Shown here: positions 1 to 8,523 of the stretch, piece by piece
Layout: every line of letters starts with the position of its first letter
Numbering within the stretch: position 1 is the stretch's first letter
From: Bradyrhizobium agreste
Lineage (GTDB): Bacteria > Pseudomonadota > Alphaproteobacteria > Rhizobiales > Xanthobacteraceae
NCBI RefSeq assembly: GCF_016031625.1
Contig: NZ_JACCHP010000007.1
Span: 372,001-436,000 of the forward strand
Direction: 5' to 3'
DNA length: 64,000 nucleotides
Notes under the pieces: generated by a model
Told to the model about the DNA's origin: nothing
Databases searched by the model: none
Seen by the model: the letters and a program-made list of their open reading frames with translations, nothing else
Made by a program: the position numbers and the translations under genes

Positions 1-399
1 GTCGGCTCCTGTGCGCAGATCGGCAAGCGCGTGCACATCTCGGGCGGCGCCGGCATCGGCGGCGTGCTCGAGCCGCTGCAGGCCGAGCCCGTCATCATCG
101 AGGACGATTGCTTCATCGGCGCGCGCAGCGAGGTCGCCGAAGGCGTGATCGTGCGCAAGGGCGCGGTGCTGGCGATGGGCGTGTTTCTGGGTGCCTCGAC
201 CAAGATCGTCGACCGCGAGACCGGCGAGGTCTTCATGGGCGAAGTGCCGGAATATTCCGTGGTGGTGCCCGGCGCGCTGCCCGGCAAGCCGATGAAGAAC
301 GGCCAGATCGGCCCGAGCACCGCCTGCGCCGTCATCGTCAAGCGCGTCGACGAACGCACGCGCTCCAAGACCAGCATCAACGAGCTGCTGCGGGATTGA
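1..399 (+). CDS. dapD: DapD, tetrahydrodipicolinate N-succinyltransferase (C-terminal part)
   Basis: The reading frame is open from the first base of the window and ends in TGA at 397-399, so the N-terminus lies outside. The visible 132 residues contain the hexapeptide-repeat pattern of a left-handed beta-helix acyltransferase (segments such as [10 protein letters not shown] and [15 protein letters not shown]) and a C-terminus typical of DapD. The enzyme succinylates tetrahydrodipicolinate with succinyl-CoA in the succinylase branch of lysine and diaminopimelate synthesis. The next gene, dapE, starts 10 nt after the stop, so the two are very likely co-transcribed, and dapE acts two steps later in the same pathway. 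Confidence 0.95.
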   Translation, partial: VGSCAQIGKRVHISGGAGIGGVLEPLQAEPVIIEDDCFIGARSEVAEGVIVRKGAVLAMGVFLGASTKIVDRETGEVFMGEVPEYSVVVPGALPGKPMKNGQIGPSTACAVIVKRVDERTRSKTSINELLRD

Positions 400-409
400 T
401 CGCACGCGC

Positions 410-1576
410 ATGACCGACGCTCTCTCGATCGCCCGCGACCTCATCCGCTGCCCCTCGGTCACCCCTGCCGATGCCGGCGCGCTCGGGGTGCTCGAAAAAG
501 CCCTGACAGCAGCCGGCTTCACCTGTCACCGCGTGACCTTCAGCGAGGAAGGCACCGCCGACGTCGACAATCTCTACGCGCGGATCGGCACCGAAGGCCC
601 GCACATCACCTTCGCAGGCCACACCGACGTGGTGCCGCCGGGCGACGAGAGCGCCTGGAGCGTCGGTGCGTTCTCCGGCGAGGTGAAGGACGGCGTGCTG
701 CATGGCCGCGGCGCGGTCGACATGAAGGGCGGCATCGCCTGCTCGGTCGCAGCGGTGCTGGAGCATCTCGCCGCCAATGGCGGCAAGCCGCGCGAGGACG
801 GTGCGGGCTCGATCTCGTTCCTGATTACCGGCGACGAGGAAGACGTCTCCATCAACGGCACCATCAAGCTGCTCGAATGGGTCGCCGAGCGCGGCGAAAC
901 ATTCGACCATTGCGTGCTCGGCGAACCTTCCAACGTCGAGACGCTCGGCGACACCATCAAGGTCGGCCGGCGCGGCTCGCAATCCGGCACGCTCGTCGTC
1001 GACGGCGTGCAGGGCCATGTCGCCTATCCGCACCGCGCCTCCAATCCGGTGCCGGATATTGCGCGGCTGATCGTGGCGATCTCCGACGAGCCGCTCGACC
1101 ACGGCAGCGCGCAGTTCCAGGCCTCCAATCTCGAATTCGTCTCGGTGGATGTCGGCAACAAGGCCTTCAACGTCATCCCCGGCGAGGCCCGCGCAAGATT
1201 CAACATCCGCTACAACGACAACCACACCCAGGCGAGCCTGCGCGAATTGGTGGAGACGCGCCTCGCCAAGGCCTGCGGCAACCGCATCAAGGCCCACATC
1301 GTCTGGGAGCCATCGAACTCGAACGTGTTCGTGACCAAGCCGGGGCCGTTCACCGATCTTGCGGTGTCCGCGATCGAAGAGGTGACGGGCCGCAAGCCCG
1401 AGCTGTCGACCTCGGGGGGCACCTCGGATGCGCGGTTTATTTCCAGCTATTGTCCCGTGATCGAGTTCGGCTTGGTCGGGCAGACCATGCACCAGATCGA
1501 CGAGCGCGTGCCGGTGGTCGATCTGGAAAAGCTGACGCGGGTGTATCGCGGGATTTTGGCGCGGTATTTTGCTTAG
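410..1576 (+). CDS. dapE: DapE, succinyl-diaminopimelate desuccinylase
   Basis: The 388-residue product has the normal DapE length and is a zinc-dependent M20 family hydrolase. It removes succinate from N-succinyl-LL-2,6-diaminopimelate to give LL-diaminopimelate for lysine and peptidoglycan. Visible signatures include the metal-binding segments [12 protein letters not shown] and [10 protein letters not shown], the catalytic acidic segment [13 protein letters not shown], and a C-terminal [11 protein letters not shown] segment followed by a late histidine ([10 protein letters not shown]). The ATG at 410 follows dapD by 10 nt, so both genes probably form one operon. A repeat of family A begins 25 nt after the stop. 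Confidence 0.97.
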   Translation: MTDALSIARDLIRCPSVTPADAGALGVLEKALTAAGFTCHRVTFSEEGTADVDNLYARIGTEGPHITFAGHTDVVPPGDESAWSVGAFSGEVKDGVLHGRGAVDMKGGIACSVAAVLEHLAANGGKPREDGAGSISFLITGDEEDVSINGTIKLLEWVAERGETFDHCVLGEPSNVETLGDTIKVGRRGSQSGTLVVDGVQGHVAYPHRASNPVPDIARLIVAISDEPLDHGSAQFQASNLEFVSVDVGNKAFNVIPGEARARFNIRYNDNHTQASLRELVETRLAKACGNRIKAHIVWEPSNSNVFVTKPGPFTDLAVSAIEEVTGRKPELSTSGGTSDARFISSYCPVIEFGLVGQTMHQIDERVPVVDLEKLTRVYRGILARYFA

Positions 1577-1600
1577 ACTGGATATCGCCAAACGTTCTGC

Positions 1601-1689
1601 CGTCATGCCCGGGTTTGCCCGGGCATCCACGTTCTTCGGCGCCACTAACAACAAGAACGTGGATGGCTGGGACAGGCCCGGCCATGACG
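1601..1689. repeat. Palindromic intergenic repeat family A, full copy A1
   Basis: The left arm begins CGTCATGCCCGGG and the right arm ends GGCCCGGCCATGACG. Each arm is itself a GC-rich hairpin, and both arms carry an internal CCACGTTCTT / AAGAACGTGG inverted pair. Related copies occur in this window at 2021-2052 (right arm only), 2828-2915, 27808-27934, 38709-38793, 41687-41717 (left arm only) and 50076-50161. This copy lies between dapE and the GIY-YIG gene, 23 nt past the latter's stop codon. Confidence 0.85.
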
Positions 1690-1712
1690 ATGTGGAGAGA
1701 GCTTGGCAACCC

Positions 1713-2003
1713 TTACTGGATAATCGTGTCGTACAGATCCTTCCATTCGGGACTATCCCTGAGGATCAGCCTGACCTTCCACGTCCGAGACCAGTGCTTG
1801 ATATTGTGCTCGCGCTGTATGGCAGTTTGGATGTCTTCATAACGCTCGAAATAGACGAGTAGCTTAACGCCGTACTTCTTTGTGAAGCCAGGCACGAGTC
1901 CATTTCGATGCTCGTAGATGCGACGGACGATGTCACTCGTCACACCGACATACAGAATGCCGTTGGGTGCGCTTGCCATGATATAGACCCATCCGCCATG
2001 CAT
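1713..2003 (-). CDS. Solo GIY-YIG domain protein
   Basis: This 96-residue protein consists almost only of a GIY-YIG nuclease fold. The opening WVYIMAS and GILYVGVTSDIVRRIYEH segments carry the two motif tyrosines, the conserved arginine and the helix that follows. This is the small YhbQ/UPF0213-like class, whose cellular role is poorly understood. I chose the ATG at 2003 because the frame upstream of it runs into repeat DNA (residues such as MAGLVPAIHV, a translated palindrome) and is probably not coding. The gene is bracketed by family A repeat arms, one 23 nt beyond the stop and one 17 nt before the start. It lies opposite to dapE and upstream of truA. See the finding on a possible nuclease-repeat element. 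Confidence 0.85.
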   Translation of the reverse strand: MHGGWVYIMASAPNGILYVGVTSDIVRRIYEHRNGLVPGFTKKYGVKLLVYFERYEDIQTAIQREHNIKHWSRTWKVRLILRDSPEWKDLYDTIIQ

Positions 2004-2020
2004 GAGCACATGTTGACGCA

Positions 2021-2052
2021 CGTGGATGGCCGGGACAAGCCCGGCCATGACG
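2021..2052. repeat. Family A repeat, right arm only (copy A2)
   Basis: A single right arm, reading CGTGGATGGCCGGGACAAGC onward and ending in CCATGACG, sits directly upstream of the GIY-YIG start codon. There is no left arm beside it. The nearest left arm is that of copy A1 on the other side of the GIY-YIG gene. Confidence 0.8.
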
Positions 2053-2071
2053 CCCGTTGCGGTATCAGGCG

Positions 2072-2809
2072 CTAATATTCCACCTTCATCAAATACAGCC
2101 CTTCGGGGGGCGCGACGATGCCGCAGGCGGCGCGGTTGCAGGCGGCGAGTGCTGCGGAGAGATCGTCCGCGGTCCAGCGGCCCTCGCCGACCCAGACCAA
2201 GGATCCCACCATCGAGCGCACCTGGCTGTGCAGGAAGGAGCGCGCCGAGGTGATGACATTGATCTCGCGGCCGTCGCGAATCACGTCGAGCTGGTCGAGG
2301 GTCTTCTCCGGCGACTTGGCCTGGCACTCGGTGTCGCGAAACGTGGTGAAATCGTGCTTGCCGAGCAGGCGCTGCGCCGCCGCATGCATCGCGTCGGCAT
2401 CGAGCTTGCGCGGCACGCGCCAGGCATGGCCGAGATCGAGCGCGAGATTGGCGCGGGTGTTGACGATGCGATAGCGGTAATGGCGCTTGACCGCCGAGAA
2501 GCGCGCTTCGAAATCGTCGGGCACGATCTCGGCTTCCAGCACCGCGATCGGATGCGGGCGCAGATGCGCGTTGAGCCCGTCGCGAAAACGGCCCGGCGGA
2601 AACGGCTTGTCGACGTCGACATGAGCGACCTGGCCGCGGGCATGCACGCCGGCATCGGTGCGGCCGGCACCGTGCACGCGCAGATCCGCCCCGGTCATCG
2701 CCTTCACGGCCGCCTCGAGCGCGCCCTGCACCGACGGCAGCGTGTCCTGCACCTGCCAGCCGAAGAACGGCGCGCCGTCATATTCGATGGTGAGCTTGTA
2801 GCGGGGCAT
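2072..2809 (-). CDS. truA: TruA, tRNA pseudouridine(38-40) synthase
   Basis: The 245-residue product matches the TruA family in length. It isomerises uridines 38-40 of the tRNA anticodon stem-loop to pseudouridine. The catalytic aspartate is D52, in the signature [12 protein letters not shown] start at [12 protein letters not shown] (2809), which is the usual family N-terminus. An upstream in-frame ATG at 2833 would add eight residues that come from a family A repeat. The gene follows fmt and def on the same strand, an arrangement of translation-related genes often seen in Alphaproteobacteria, although a repeat separates truA from fmt. Confidence 0.96.
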   Translation of the reverse strand: MPRYKLTIEYDGAPFFGWQVQDTLPSVQGALEAAVKAMTGADLRVHGAGRTDAGVHARGQVAHVDVDKPFPPGRFRDGLNAHLRPHPIAVLEAEIVPDDFEARFSAVKRHYRYRIVNTRANLALDLGHAWRVPRKLDADAMHAAAQRLLGKHDFTTFRDTECQAKSPEKTLDQLDVIRDGREINVITSARSFLHSQVRSMVGSLVWVGEGRWTADDLSAALAACNRAACGIVAPPEGLYLMKVEY

Positions 2810-2827
2810 CGTGTCCAGTCTATTCGA

Positions 2828-2915
2828 CGTCATTGCCGGGCTTGACCCGGCAATCCATCGCCGAGGAAAGAGTCTTGTTAGAAGATGGATACGCGGGTCA
2901 AGCCCGCGTATGACG
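2828..2915. repeat. Family A palindromic repeat, divergent copy A3
   Basis: The element starts CGTCATTGCCGGGCTTGACC and ends GCCCGCGTATGACG. The arms are still complementary in form but differ more from the other copies. It fills most of the gap between fmt and truA and supplies an in-frame ATG upstream of the true truA start. Confidence 0.75.
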
Positions 2916-2920
2916 AAGTG

Positions 2921-3844
2921 TCAGGTGAACTTGGATCCCGACTTCAACGGCACGCCGCGCAGGAAGTCCGCGGCCTGCATGCGGGCCTTGCCCTCGCGCT
3001 GCAGCTCGATGATGCGGATGGCGCCGTCGCCGCAGGCGACCGTGAGGAGATCGTCGAGCACCGCGCCGGGCTCGCCCGAGCCATTCGCCAATTCGCAGCG
3101 CAGGATTTTGACGCGCGCATCACCAAGTTCGGCCCAGGCGCCGGGAAACGGCGAGAGGCCATGGATGTGGCGCAGCACCGCGCGCGCGGGCTTGGTCCAG
3201 TCGATCCGCGCCTCGGCCTTCTCGATCTTTGCGGCGTAGGTGACACCGTCCTCGCTCTGCTTCTTGAGCTGGAGCCCGCCGCGTTCGAGCGCGGCCATCG
3301 CGCGAACCATCAGGTCGGCCCCGAGCCGCGAGAGGCGATCGTGCAGGTCCTGCGCGGTCATGCTGTCTGATATCGCGATGCGCTCGACCATGGCGACGTC
3401 GCCGGTATCGAGCCCGACATCCATCTTCATCACCATCACGCCGCTTTCGGCATCGCCGGCCATGATGGCGCGGTTGATCGGCGCAGCGCCGCGCCAGCGC
3501 GGCAGCAGCGAAGCGTGCAGATTGTAGCAGCCGAGTCTTGGCGCATCGAGGATCGCCTGCGGCAGGATCATGCCATAGGCGACGACGACGGCCGCGTCCG
3601 CCTCAAAGGCGCGGAACTCCGCCAGCGCCTCCGGCGTCTTCGGCGTTTTCGGCGTCAGCACGGGAATGCCGAGCTTTCGCGCGGCCTCCTCGACCGGGGT
3701 CGGCTGCAATTGCAGGCCGCGCCGCCCGCCCGGCTTCGGCGCGCGGGTGTAGACGGCCGCGATGTCGTGACCATGCGCGACCAGCTCGAGCAGCGTCGGC
3801 ACGGAGAAATCGGGCGTGCCCATGAAGATCAGGCGGAGGGGCAT
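2921..3844 (-). CDS. fmt: Fmt, methionyl-tRNA formyltransferase
   Basis: This 307-residue enzyme formylates Met-tRNAfMet with 10-formyl-tetrahydrofolate, allowing bacterial translation initiation. The N-terminal Rossmann domain starts [14 protein letters not shown]. The catalytic region includes [17 protein letters not shown], containing the conserved Asn-His pair, and GLDTGD. The C-terminal tRNA-binding OB-like domain is present, so the protein looks complete. It lies just downstream of def, whose product removes the same formyl group, with a GC-rich repeat between them. Confidence 0.97.
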   Translation of the reverse strand: MPLRLIFMGTPDFSVPTLLELVAHGHDIAAVYTRAPKPGGRRGLQLQPTPVEEAARKLGIPVLTPKTPKTPEALAEFRAFEADAAVVVAYGMILPQAILDAPRLGCYNLHASLLPRWRGAAPINRAIMAGDAESGVMVMKMDVGLDTGDVAMVERIAISDSMTAQDLHDRLSRLGADLMVRAMAALERGGLQLKKQSEDGVTYAAKIEKAEARIDWTKPARAVLRHIHGLSPFPGAWAELGDARVKILRCELANGSGEPGAVLDDLLTVACGDGAIRIIELQREGKARMQAADFLRGVPLKSGSKFT

Positions 3845-3861
3845 GACAAGGACTCAGGTAC

Positions 3862-4010
3862 GTTCCCTCCCCCCTTGTGGTGGAGGGCTAGGGAGGGGGG
3901 TGCCACACGACGCGCTCTCGCGGCTCAAGCGCGAATTAATGCTTCGCCCAATTAAACCATTTGCTGGGCTACCCCCTCCCCTACCCTCCCCCACAAGGGG
4001 GGAGGGAGCG
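3862..4010. repeat. Long inverted repeat between def and fmt (family D-like)
   Basis: A block of TTCCCTCCCCCCTTGTGG pairs with a block of CCACAAGGGGGGAGGGAG about 120 nt away, with a variable core between them. The layout resembles the CTCTCCCC...GGGGAGAG elements at 5950-6093 and 33900-34034, although the arm sequence differs. No gene is visible inside. Confidence 0.7.
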
Positions 4011-4045
4011 GAGCGGAGCGTGCCGCGACACCAAGCGCTTGCAAT

Positions 4046-4573
4046 TCACTCCGCCGCGCGCTTGGCGGCTTTCTCGAACTTCTTCATGACGCGGTCGCGC
4101 TTGAGCTTCGACAGATAGTCGACGAACAGGATGCCGTTGAGATGGTCGATCTCGTGCTGAATGCAGGTGGCGTAGAGGCCTTCGGCGTCCTCCTCGTGCA
4201 CCTTGCCGTCGAGATCGGTGAAGCGCACGCGCACCTTCGCAGGCCGCTCGACCTCCTCGTAATATTCGGGGATCGAGAGGCAGCCTTCCTCGTACACCGA
4301 CAGTTCCTCGGACGAGGCGATGATTTCAGGGTTGATAAAGACGCGTGGCTCGTGCTTGGTCTCGCCGCTCTCATCGCGCTTGGCGAGGTCCATGGTGATC
4401 AGACGCAAGGGCTGCGCGACCTGGATCGCGGCCAGCCCAATGCCGGGCGCGTCGTACATGGTCTCGAACATGTCGTCGGCAAGCTTGCGGATCTCCGATG
4501 TGACCTTCTCGATCGGCTTGGAGACCAGGCGCAGCTGCTTGTCGGGCAGGATGATAATTTCTCTTAAGGCCAT
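4046..4573 (-). CDS. def: Def, peptide deformylase
   Basis: The 175-residue metalloenzyme removes the N-formyl group from nascent proteins. All three family motifs are visible: GIGLAAIQV (motif I), EEGCLSIP (motif II, with the metal-binding Cys) and QHEIDHLNG (motif III, HExxH). Length and motif spacing are normal. The C-terminal tail is lysine and alanine rich. The gene is transcribed toward fmt and truA and away from rmuC, and the 170-nt gap with rmuC carries CtrA-like sites. Confidence 0.97.
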   Translation of the reverse strand: MALREIIILPDKQLRLVSKPIEKVTSEIRKLADDMFETMYDAPGIGLAAIQVAQPLRLITMDLAKRDESGETKHEPRVFINPEIIASSEELSVYEEGCLSIPEYYEEVERPAKVRVRFTDLDGKVHEEDAEGLYATCIQHEIDHLNGILFVDYLSKLKRDRVMKKFEKAAKRAAE

Positions 4574-4624
4574 GGCCGCGATTTAAGCCGCGCGCCGGAT
4601 GCGGTCAATGCGGCCCGGAACCCG

Positions 4625-4667
4625 TTAACCCCTCGCTAACCATAAAACTTCGCCTCTCGTTAACCAT
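4625..4667. promoter_or_regulatory. CtrA-like binding sites between def and rmuC
   Basis: TTAA at 4625 is followed after exactly 7 nt by CTAA at 4636, a one-mismatch version of the alphaproteobacterial CtrA box TTAA-N7-TTAA. The bases around both half-sites also fit the extended form TTAACC/CTAACCAT. A further half-site TTAACCAT lies at 4660. The cluster stands between the divergent def and rmuC starts. The match is by eye against the published Caulobacter consensus, and binding is inferred. Confidence 0.5.
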
Positions 4668-4743
4668 AAAGATTAGGGGGCGATTAGCCGTCGTCGTTCG
4701 CTATTCGTTCGCCGTGGCGGCCGAATCGGCTAGAACGGCTGGC

Positions 4744-5943
4744 ATGAACGAGATCATTGTCATGCTGGGCGACTGGCCGGTGCGCACGATCGATGCGCTG
4801 ATCGGCTTCGGTGCGCTCGTCCTCATCCTGCTGGTTGTGATTGCGGTGGTGATCGCGCGCGCGGGGCGGCGTGGTGCGGAACTCGCGATGGCGCACGCGA
4901 TCCGGGCCGACGAGCTCGAGGAGCGCCTCGCGCAAGTGCTACGTGCCCAGAGCGAGGCGTCTGGGCGGGTCGACGCCATGACCCAGGCGCTCGCCGGCCG
5001 CCAAGCCGAGATGGCGCGGGCGGTCAACGAGCGGCTGGATTCGGTGACGCATCGGGTCGGCCAGTCCATGGAACATTCGACCCGAAACACCATGGAGAGC
5101 CTGCGCGCGCTGCATGAACGGCTCGGCATCATCGACAACGCGCACAAGAACCTCACCGACCTCACCACGCAGGTGACCACCCTGCGCGACGTGCTCGCCA
5201 ACAAGCAGTCGCGCGGCGCCTTCGGCCAGGCGCGGATGGAGGCGATCGTCCAGGACGGTCTGCCCAAGGGTTCCTACGAGTTCCAGTTCACGCTCTCGAC
5301 CGGAAAACGGCCGGACTGCGTCGTGTTCCTGCCGGACCAGCGCCCGCTCTGCATCGACGCGAAGTTTCCGCTGGAGGCCATGACAGCGCTGCACGACGCC
5401 CGCACCGACGAGGAGCGGCGCGTTGCCACGCAGCGGCTCCGCGGCGACGTGATGAAGCATGTCAGCGACATCGCGGAAAAATATCTCGTCGCCGGCGAGA
5501 CTCAGGAGATGGCGCTGATGTTCGTGCCGTCGGAATCGGTCTATGCCGAGATCCATGACGGCTTCGATGACGTGATCCAGAAGGCCTATCGCGCCCGCGT
5601 CGTGCTGGTGTCGCCCTCGCTGCTGATGCTGGCGATCCAGGTGATGCAGCAGATCATGAAGGACGCGCGCATGCGCGATGCGGCCGACCAGATCCGCACC
5701 GAGGTGATCAAGCTCGGCGACGACCTGGGGCGCCTGCGCGACCGCGTGCTCAAGCTGCAGAAGCACTTTGCCGACGTGAACGAGGACGTCCGCCAGGTGC
5801 TGATCTCCGCCGACAAGATCGAGAAGCGCGCCGGGCGCATCGAGGAACTCGATTTCAGCAAGAGCGATGCGGTGGAGGGACCGCGGCTGGTGGCTGCGGG
5901 GGCGGCAGAGCTGTTTCCAAGGAAGCTCCAGGCGGGGGAGTGA
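4744..5943 (+). CDS. rmuC: RmuC family DNA recombination protein
   Basis: The predicted product has 399 residues. A membrane segment near residues 13-36 (LIGFGALVLILLVVIAVVIA) is followed by a long charged coiled coil and then by the conserved RmuC nuclease-like core, for example the segments GSYEFQFTLSTGKRPDCVVF and RPLCIDAKFPLE. RmuC proteins limit rearrangements at inverted repeats and are predicted restriction-endonuclease-like enzymes. I prefer ATG 4744 to the upstream GTG at 4714 because the family usually begins close to the membrane helix. The window is rich in inverted repeats, but no specific link can be drawn from that. The promoter region carries CtrA-like sites. Confidence 0.9.
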   Translation: MNEIIVMLGDWPVRTIDALIGFGALVLILLVVIAVVIARAGRRGAELAMAHAIRADELEERLAQVLRAQSEASGRVDAMTQALAGRQAEMARAVNERLDSVTHRVGQSMEHSTRNTMESLRALHERLGIIDNAHKNLTDLTTQVTTLRDVLANKQSRGAFGQARMEAIVQDGLPKGSYEFQFTLSTGKRPDCVVFLPDQRPLCIDAKFPLEAMTALHDARTDEERRVATQRLRGDVMKHVSDIAEKYLVAGETQEMALMFVPSESVYAEIHDGFDDVIQKAYRARVVLVSPSLLMLAIQVMQQIMKDARMRDAADQIRTEVIKLGDDLGRLRDRVLKLQKHFADVNEDVRQVLISADKIEKRAGRIEELDFSKSDAVEGPRLVAAGAAELFPRKLQAGE

Positions 5944-5949
5944 TGCCTT

Positions 5950-6093
5950 CACCTCTCCCCGCTTGCGGGGAGAGGTCGGATCGCTCTTGCGATCCGGGTG
6001 AGGGGGTACAGGTCCATCGTCGACCTCCTGTGTGGAGAGTGGCCCCTCACCCGCCCTCTCCCCGTAAGAACGGGGAGAGGGAGACGAGGCATC
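5950..6093. repeat. Family D palindromic repeat, copy D1
   Basis: The element opens with CACCTCTCCCCGCTTGCGG and closes with the complementary CCTCTCCCCGTAAGAACGGG hairpin. Inner arms GGATCGCTCTTGCGATCC and GTGAGGGG/CCCCTCAC are present. A close copy lies after polA at 33900-34034. It fills the rmuC-MFS gap. Confidence 0.85.
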
Positions 6094-6120
6094 TCCCCCA
6101 GAATCTGCTAACACCGCCCC

Positions 6121-7485
6121 ATGACCGCACCCGACGCGACCTCCCCTGCCGTGACCGCCGCACCCGCCACCTGCTGGCGCGAGAGCCTTGCCGTCTACCT
6201 GCAGCCGCGGGTGCTGATCGTGCTGTTTCTCGGCTTCTCCTCCGGCCTGCCGCTGGCGCTGTCGGGATCGACGCTGCTGGTGTGGATGCGCGAGGCCGGG
6301 GTCGATCTCAAGACCATCGGGCTGTTCGCGCTGGTCGGCACGCCCTACACGCTGAAATTCCTGTGGGCGCCGCTGGTGGATGCGATGCATGTGCCGCTGT
6401 TCACCCGCGCCTTCGGCCGGCGGCGCGGCTGGCTTCTGTTCTCGCAAGCCCTCTTGATCGCCGCGATCCTGCTGCTGGCGATGGCCGACCCCGCAAGCTC
6501 GCCGTTCTATGTCGCGCTCGGTGCGCTGCTGGTCGCAACCACGTCCTCGACCCAGGACATCGTCGTCGACGCCTTCCGCGTCGAGAGCCTGCCGGAGAGC
6601 GAGCAGGCCGCGGGCATGGCCGCTTACGTCGCGGCCTACCGCATCGGCATGCTGGTCTCGACCGCAGGCGCGCTGTTCATCGTCTCGGGCTTCGAGAGCA
6701 CGGGCATCCCGCGACCATCGGCATGGATGTGGGGCTATGTGGTGATGGCGGCGATGGTGCTGATCGGCACGATCACGGCGCTGGTCGCGACTGAGCCCGA
6801 GCAATCGGCGCGGGCCGAGGCGGCGACACAGGCTGACACCGCGTTCGCGCGCGTGCTGCATGCGGCGATCGGCGCCTTCTCGGAATTCCTGTCGCGCAAG
6901 GATGCGCTCGCTGCGCTCGCCTTCGTGGTGCTGTTCAAGTTCACCGACGCTTTCTCCGGCACGATGACGGCGCCGTTCGTGATCGATCTCGGCTTCACCC
7001 GCAACGACTATGCGGCAATCGTGAAGGGCGTCGGTCTCGCCGCGACGCTGATCGGCGGCTTCGCCGGCGGTTTTGTCGCGCGGCGCTATCCGCTCGCGAC
7101 GAGCCTGTGGATCGGCGGCGTGGTGCAGGCGCTCGCCAACCTCTCGTTCTCATGGCTCGCCATCGTCGGCACCAATCAATGGGCGCTGGCGCTCGCCATC
7201 TGCGCGGAGAACTTCACCAGCGCGATCGGCACCGTGATCTTCGTCGCCTACCTCTCCGCGCTGTGCCAGAACCCGCTGCACACGGCGACCCAATATGCGC
7301 TGCTCACCGCACTCGCGGCGGTGGGGCGGACCTATCTGTCATCCGGCGCCGGCTTCGTGGCGGATACGACGGGCTGGGCGCTGTTCTTCGTGATCTGCGT
7401 ACTGGTGGCGATCCCGAGCCTGATGCTGCTGGCGTATTTGCAGAAGCGCGGGCACTTCGAGGCGTTGGGGCCGGTGCGGGTGTGA
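6121..7485 (+). CDS. AmpG-like MFS permease
   Basis: This 454-residue integral membrane protein has about 12-14 hydrophobic helices and an N-terminus typical of AmpG-related major facilitator permeases (PRVLIVLFLGFSSGLPLAL, then TIGLFALVGTPYTLKFLWAP). AmpG imports anhydro-muropeptides for peptidoglycan recycling in enterobacteria. Rhizobial relatives belong to the same family, but their substrate is often unproven. No recycling amidase or beta-lactamase gene lies next to it here. The call to the AmpG group is firm and the substrate is inferred. The gene stands alone between a family D repeat and an opposing small gene. Confidence 0.85.
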   Translation: MTAPDATSPAVTAAPATCWRESLAVYLQPRVLIVLFLGFSSGLPLALSGSTLLVWMREAGVDLKTIGLFALVGTPYTLKFLWAPLVDAMHVPLFTRAFGRRRGWLLFSQALLIAAILLLAMADPASSPFYVALGALLVATTSSTQDIVVDAFRVESLPESEQAAGMAAYVAAYRIGMLVSTAGALFIVSGFESTGIPRPSAWMWGYVVMAAMVLIGTITALVATEPEQSARAEAATQADTAFARVLHAAIGAFSEFLSRKDALAALAFVVLFKFTDAFSGTMTAPFVIDLGFTRNDYAAIVKGVGLAATLIGGFAGGFVARRYPLATSLWIGGVVQALANLSFSWLAIVGTNQWALALAICAENFTSAIGTVIFVAYLSALCQNPLHTATQYALLTALAAVGRTYLSSGAGFVADTTGWALFFVICVLVAIPSLMLLAYLQKRGHFEALGPVRV

Positions 7486-7525
7486 CGGTCTCGTAGGCGG
7501 GCAAAGGCGCAACGCGGATCATGCT

Positions 7526-7900
7526 TCAGCGCTGCATCTCTTTTCTAATGCGTCCGTTGAGCGCCTCGAAATCAGCAACCAGCCCATCGCAAGCGGTCCT
7601 GGATGCCTCGCACAGCACGTTCATCCGGATGACGATTTCGCTTCCTTCCTGCACGACGCGGCGCTGAATGGCCGCCGGATAGGCCGGGTGCCCCGAAGGT
7701 GGAAACGACCACAGGCTCAGCGTGGCGCTGTCCTCGATCACCGTCCAGCCGGATCGAACGGACGTCTTCACCCCCGGCTTGGCGCGCAGCGCCTCGAGGG
7801 CAGCTGCGGCGGTCGGATAAGACGCAGCGTCCGGCGCGGCCGAGACCGGCCAAGGAGTTGCGCCGGCCACCAGCAGGACCGCAAGGGCGATTTCACGCAC
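7526..7900 (-). CDS. Small secreted protein of unknown function
   Basis: The 124-residue product begins with a clear signal peptide (MREIALAVLLVAGATPWPVSA, with cleavage likely after VSA). The mature part is a compact domain of about 100 residues with two cysteines (VLCEAS and RTACDG) that could form a disulfide. I do not recognise a named family. Regular codon use and a good signal peptide support a real gene. It is convergent with the MFS gene and lies about 95 nt downstream of another exported small protein on the same strand. Confidence 0.7.
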   Translation of the reverse strand: MREIALAVLLVAGATPWPVSAAPDAASYPTAAAALEALRAKPGVKTSVRSGWTVIEDSATLSLWSFPPSGHPAYPAAIQRRVVQEGSEIVIRMNVLCEASRTACDGLVADFEALNGRIRKEMQR

Positions 7901-7996
7901 AGCTGAGCTCTCCCAGGGTTAGATCGCTTGCACTATGCGCGACACACAACCGGAGATCAAGGAGAGGTGCTCATCGCCGGCCCCGCCAAATCGCCC

Positions 7997-8431
7997 CTAC
8001 TGCTTCCTGATGATGCTCCACTTGGTGATGACGGCTTCGCTCATCTGGCCGGGATCGCTGGCGCAGGCGACTTCGTCCACCTTCACTGAGATCTCCTTGC
8101 CGACGAAGGATTTCAGCTGCGCGGCCTGCGCGTCGCTGGCGGTGACGAGCTGGAACGTCTCGGGGCCGGTTTCGAGATTGCACAGCCCGTTCGGCGGCGG
8201 CAGGCGGCGCGGTTCCGAGGTGATCTGGTAGGTCGCCACGCGCTTGCCATTCTTGGCGTCGCGCACCTTCATCGCGTTGAGCTCGCCGGAGAGCACGTCG
8301 CCATTGTTGATCGGCTTGCCGGGCTTGGACGGCGGCGGCGCCTCGTCGGCCTGCTGCGCGGAGATGGCCGGGGTCACCAGCATCAGCATCGTCGCGACCA
8401 AAGCGAAGCGTGTGGCGAAAAGTTTCGTCAT
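7997..8431 (-). CDS. Secreted hypothetical protein, 144 residues
   Basis: An N-terminal signal peptide (MTKLFATRFALVATMLMLV, cleavage near AISA-QQ) leads into a Pro/Lys-rich linker. A globular region follows with segments such as RVATYQITSEPRRLPPP and LVTASDAQAAQLKSFVGKEI. Two cysteines, in GLCNLE and VACASD, may pair. The pattern suggests a small periplasmic beta-rich protein. Homologues are, as far as I recall, restricted to Bradyrhizobium and relatives, and I cannot assign a function. It sits between recR and the other small secreted gene, all on the minus strand. Confidence 0.75.
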   Translation of the reverse strand: MTKLFATRFALVATMLMLVTPAISAQQADEAPPPSKPGKPINNGDVLSGELNAMKVRDAKNGKRVATYQITSEPRRLPPPNGLCNLETGPETFQLVTASDAQAAQLKSFVGKEISVKVDEVACASDPGQMSEAVITKWSIIRKQ

Positions 8432-8473
8432 GTCGTCCGTTCCGTGGAAAGTCTGGATGGGGATTCTTGTTTT

Positions 8474-8523
8474 GACGCGTTTTCTTCACGCGAACCGGTA
8501 TCCACTTCGCTCGAAAACGCTCT
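8474..8523. repeat. Short repeat family F, copy F1
   Basis: GACGCGTTTTCTTCACGCG is followed by GAACCGGTATCCACTTCGC and a CGAAAACGC end that mirrors the GCGTTTTC start. A shorter degenerate copy lies at 19226-19262. F1 overlaps the recR stop codon. Confidence 0.6.

Noticed and set aside
377..1654. A 425-residue antisense frame over dapE.
   Set aside because: It is a product of GC-rich codon use opposite a clear dapE. Similar antisense frames over other genes (for example 30782-33187 and 56314-59088) were discarded for the same reason.
1569..1862. An open frame spanning the family A repeat and the GIY-YIG gene.
   Set aside because: It is antisense to the GIY-YIG gene and translates the palindrome (residues such as GWDRPGHDD), so it is a shadow.
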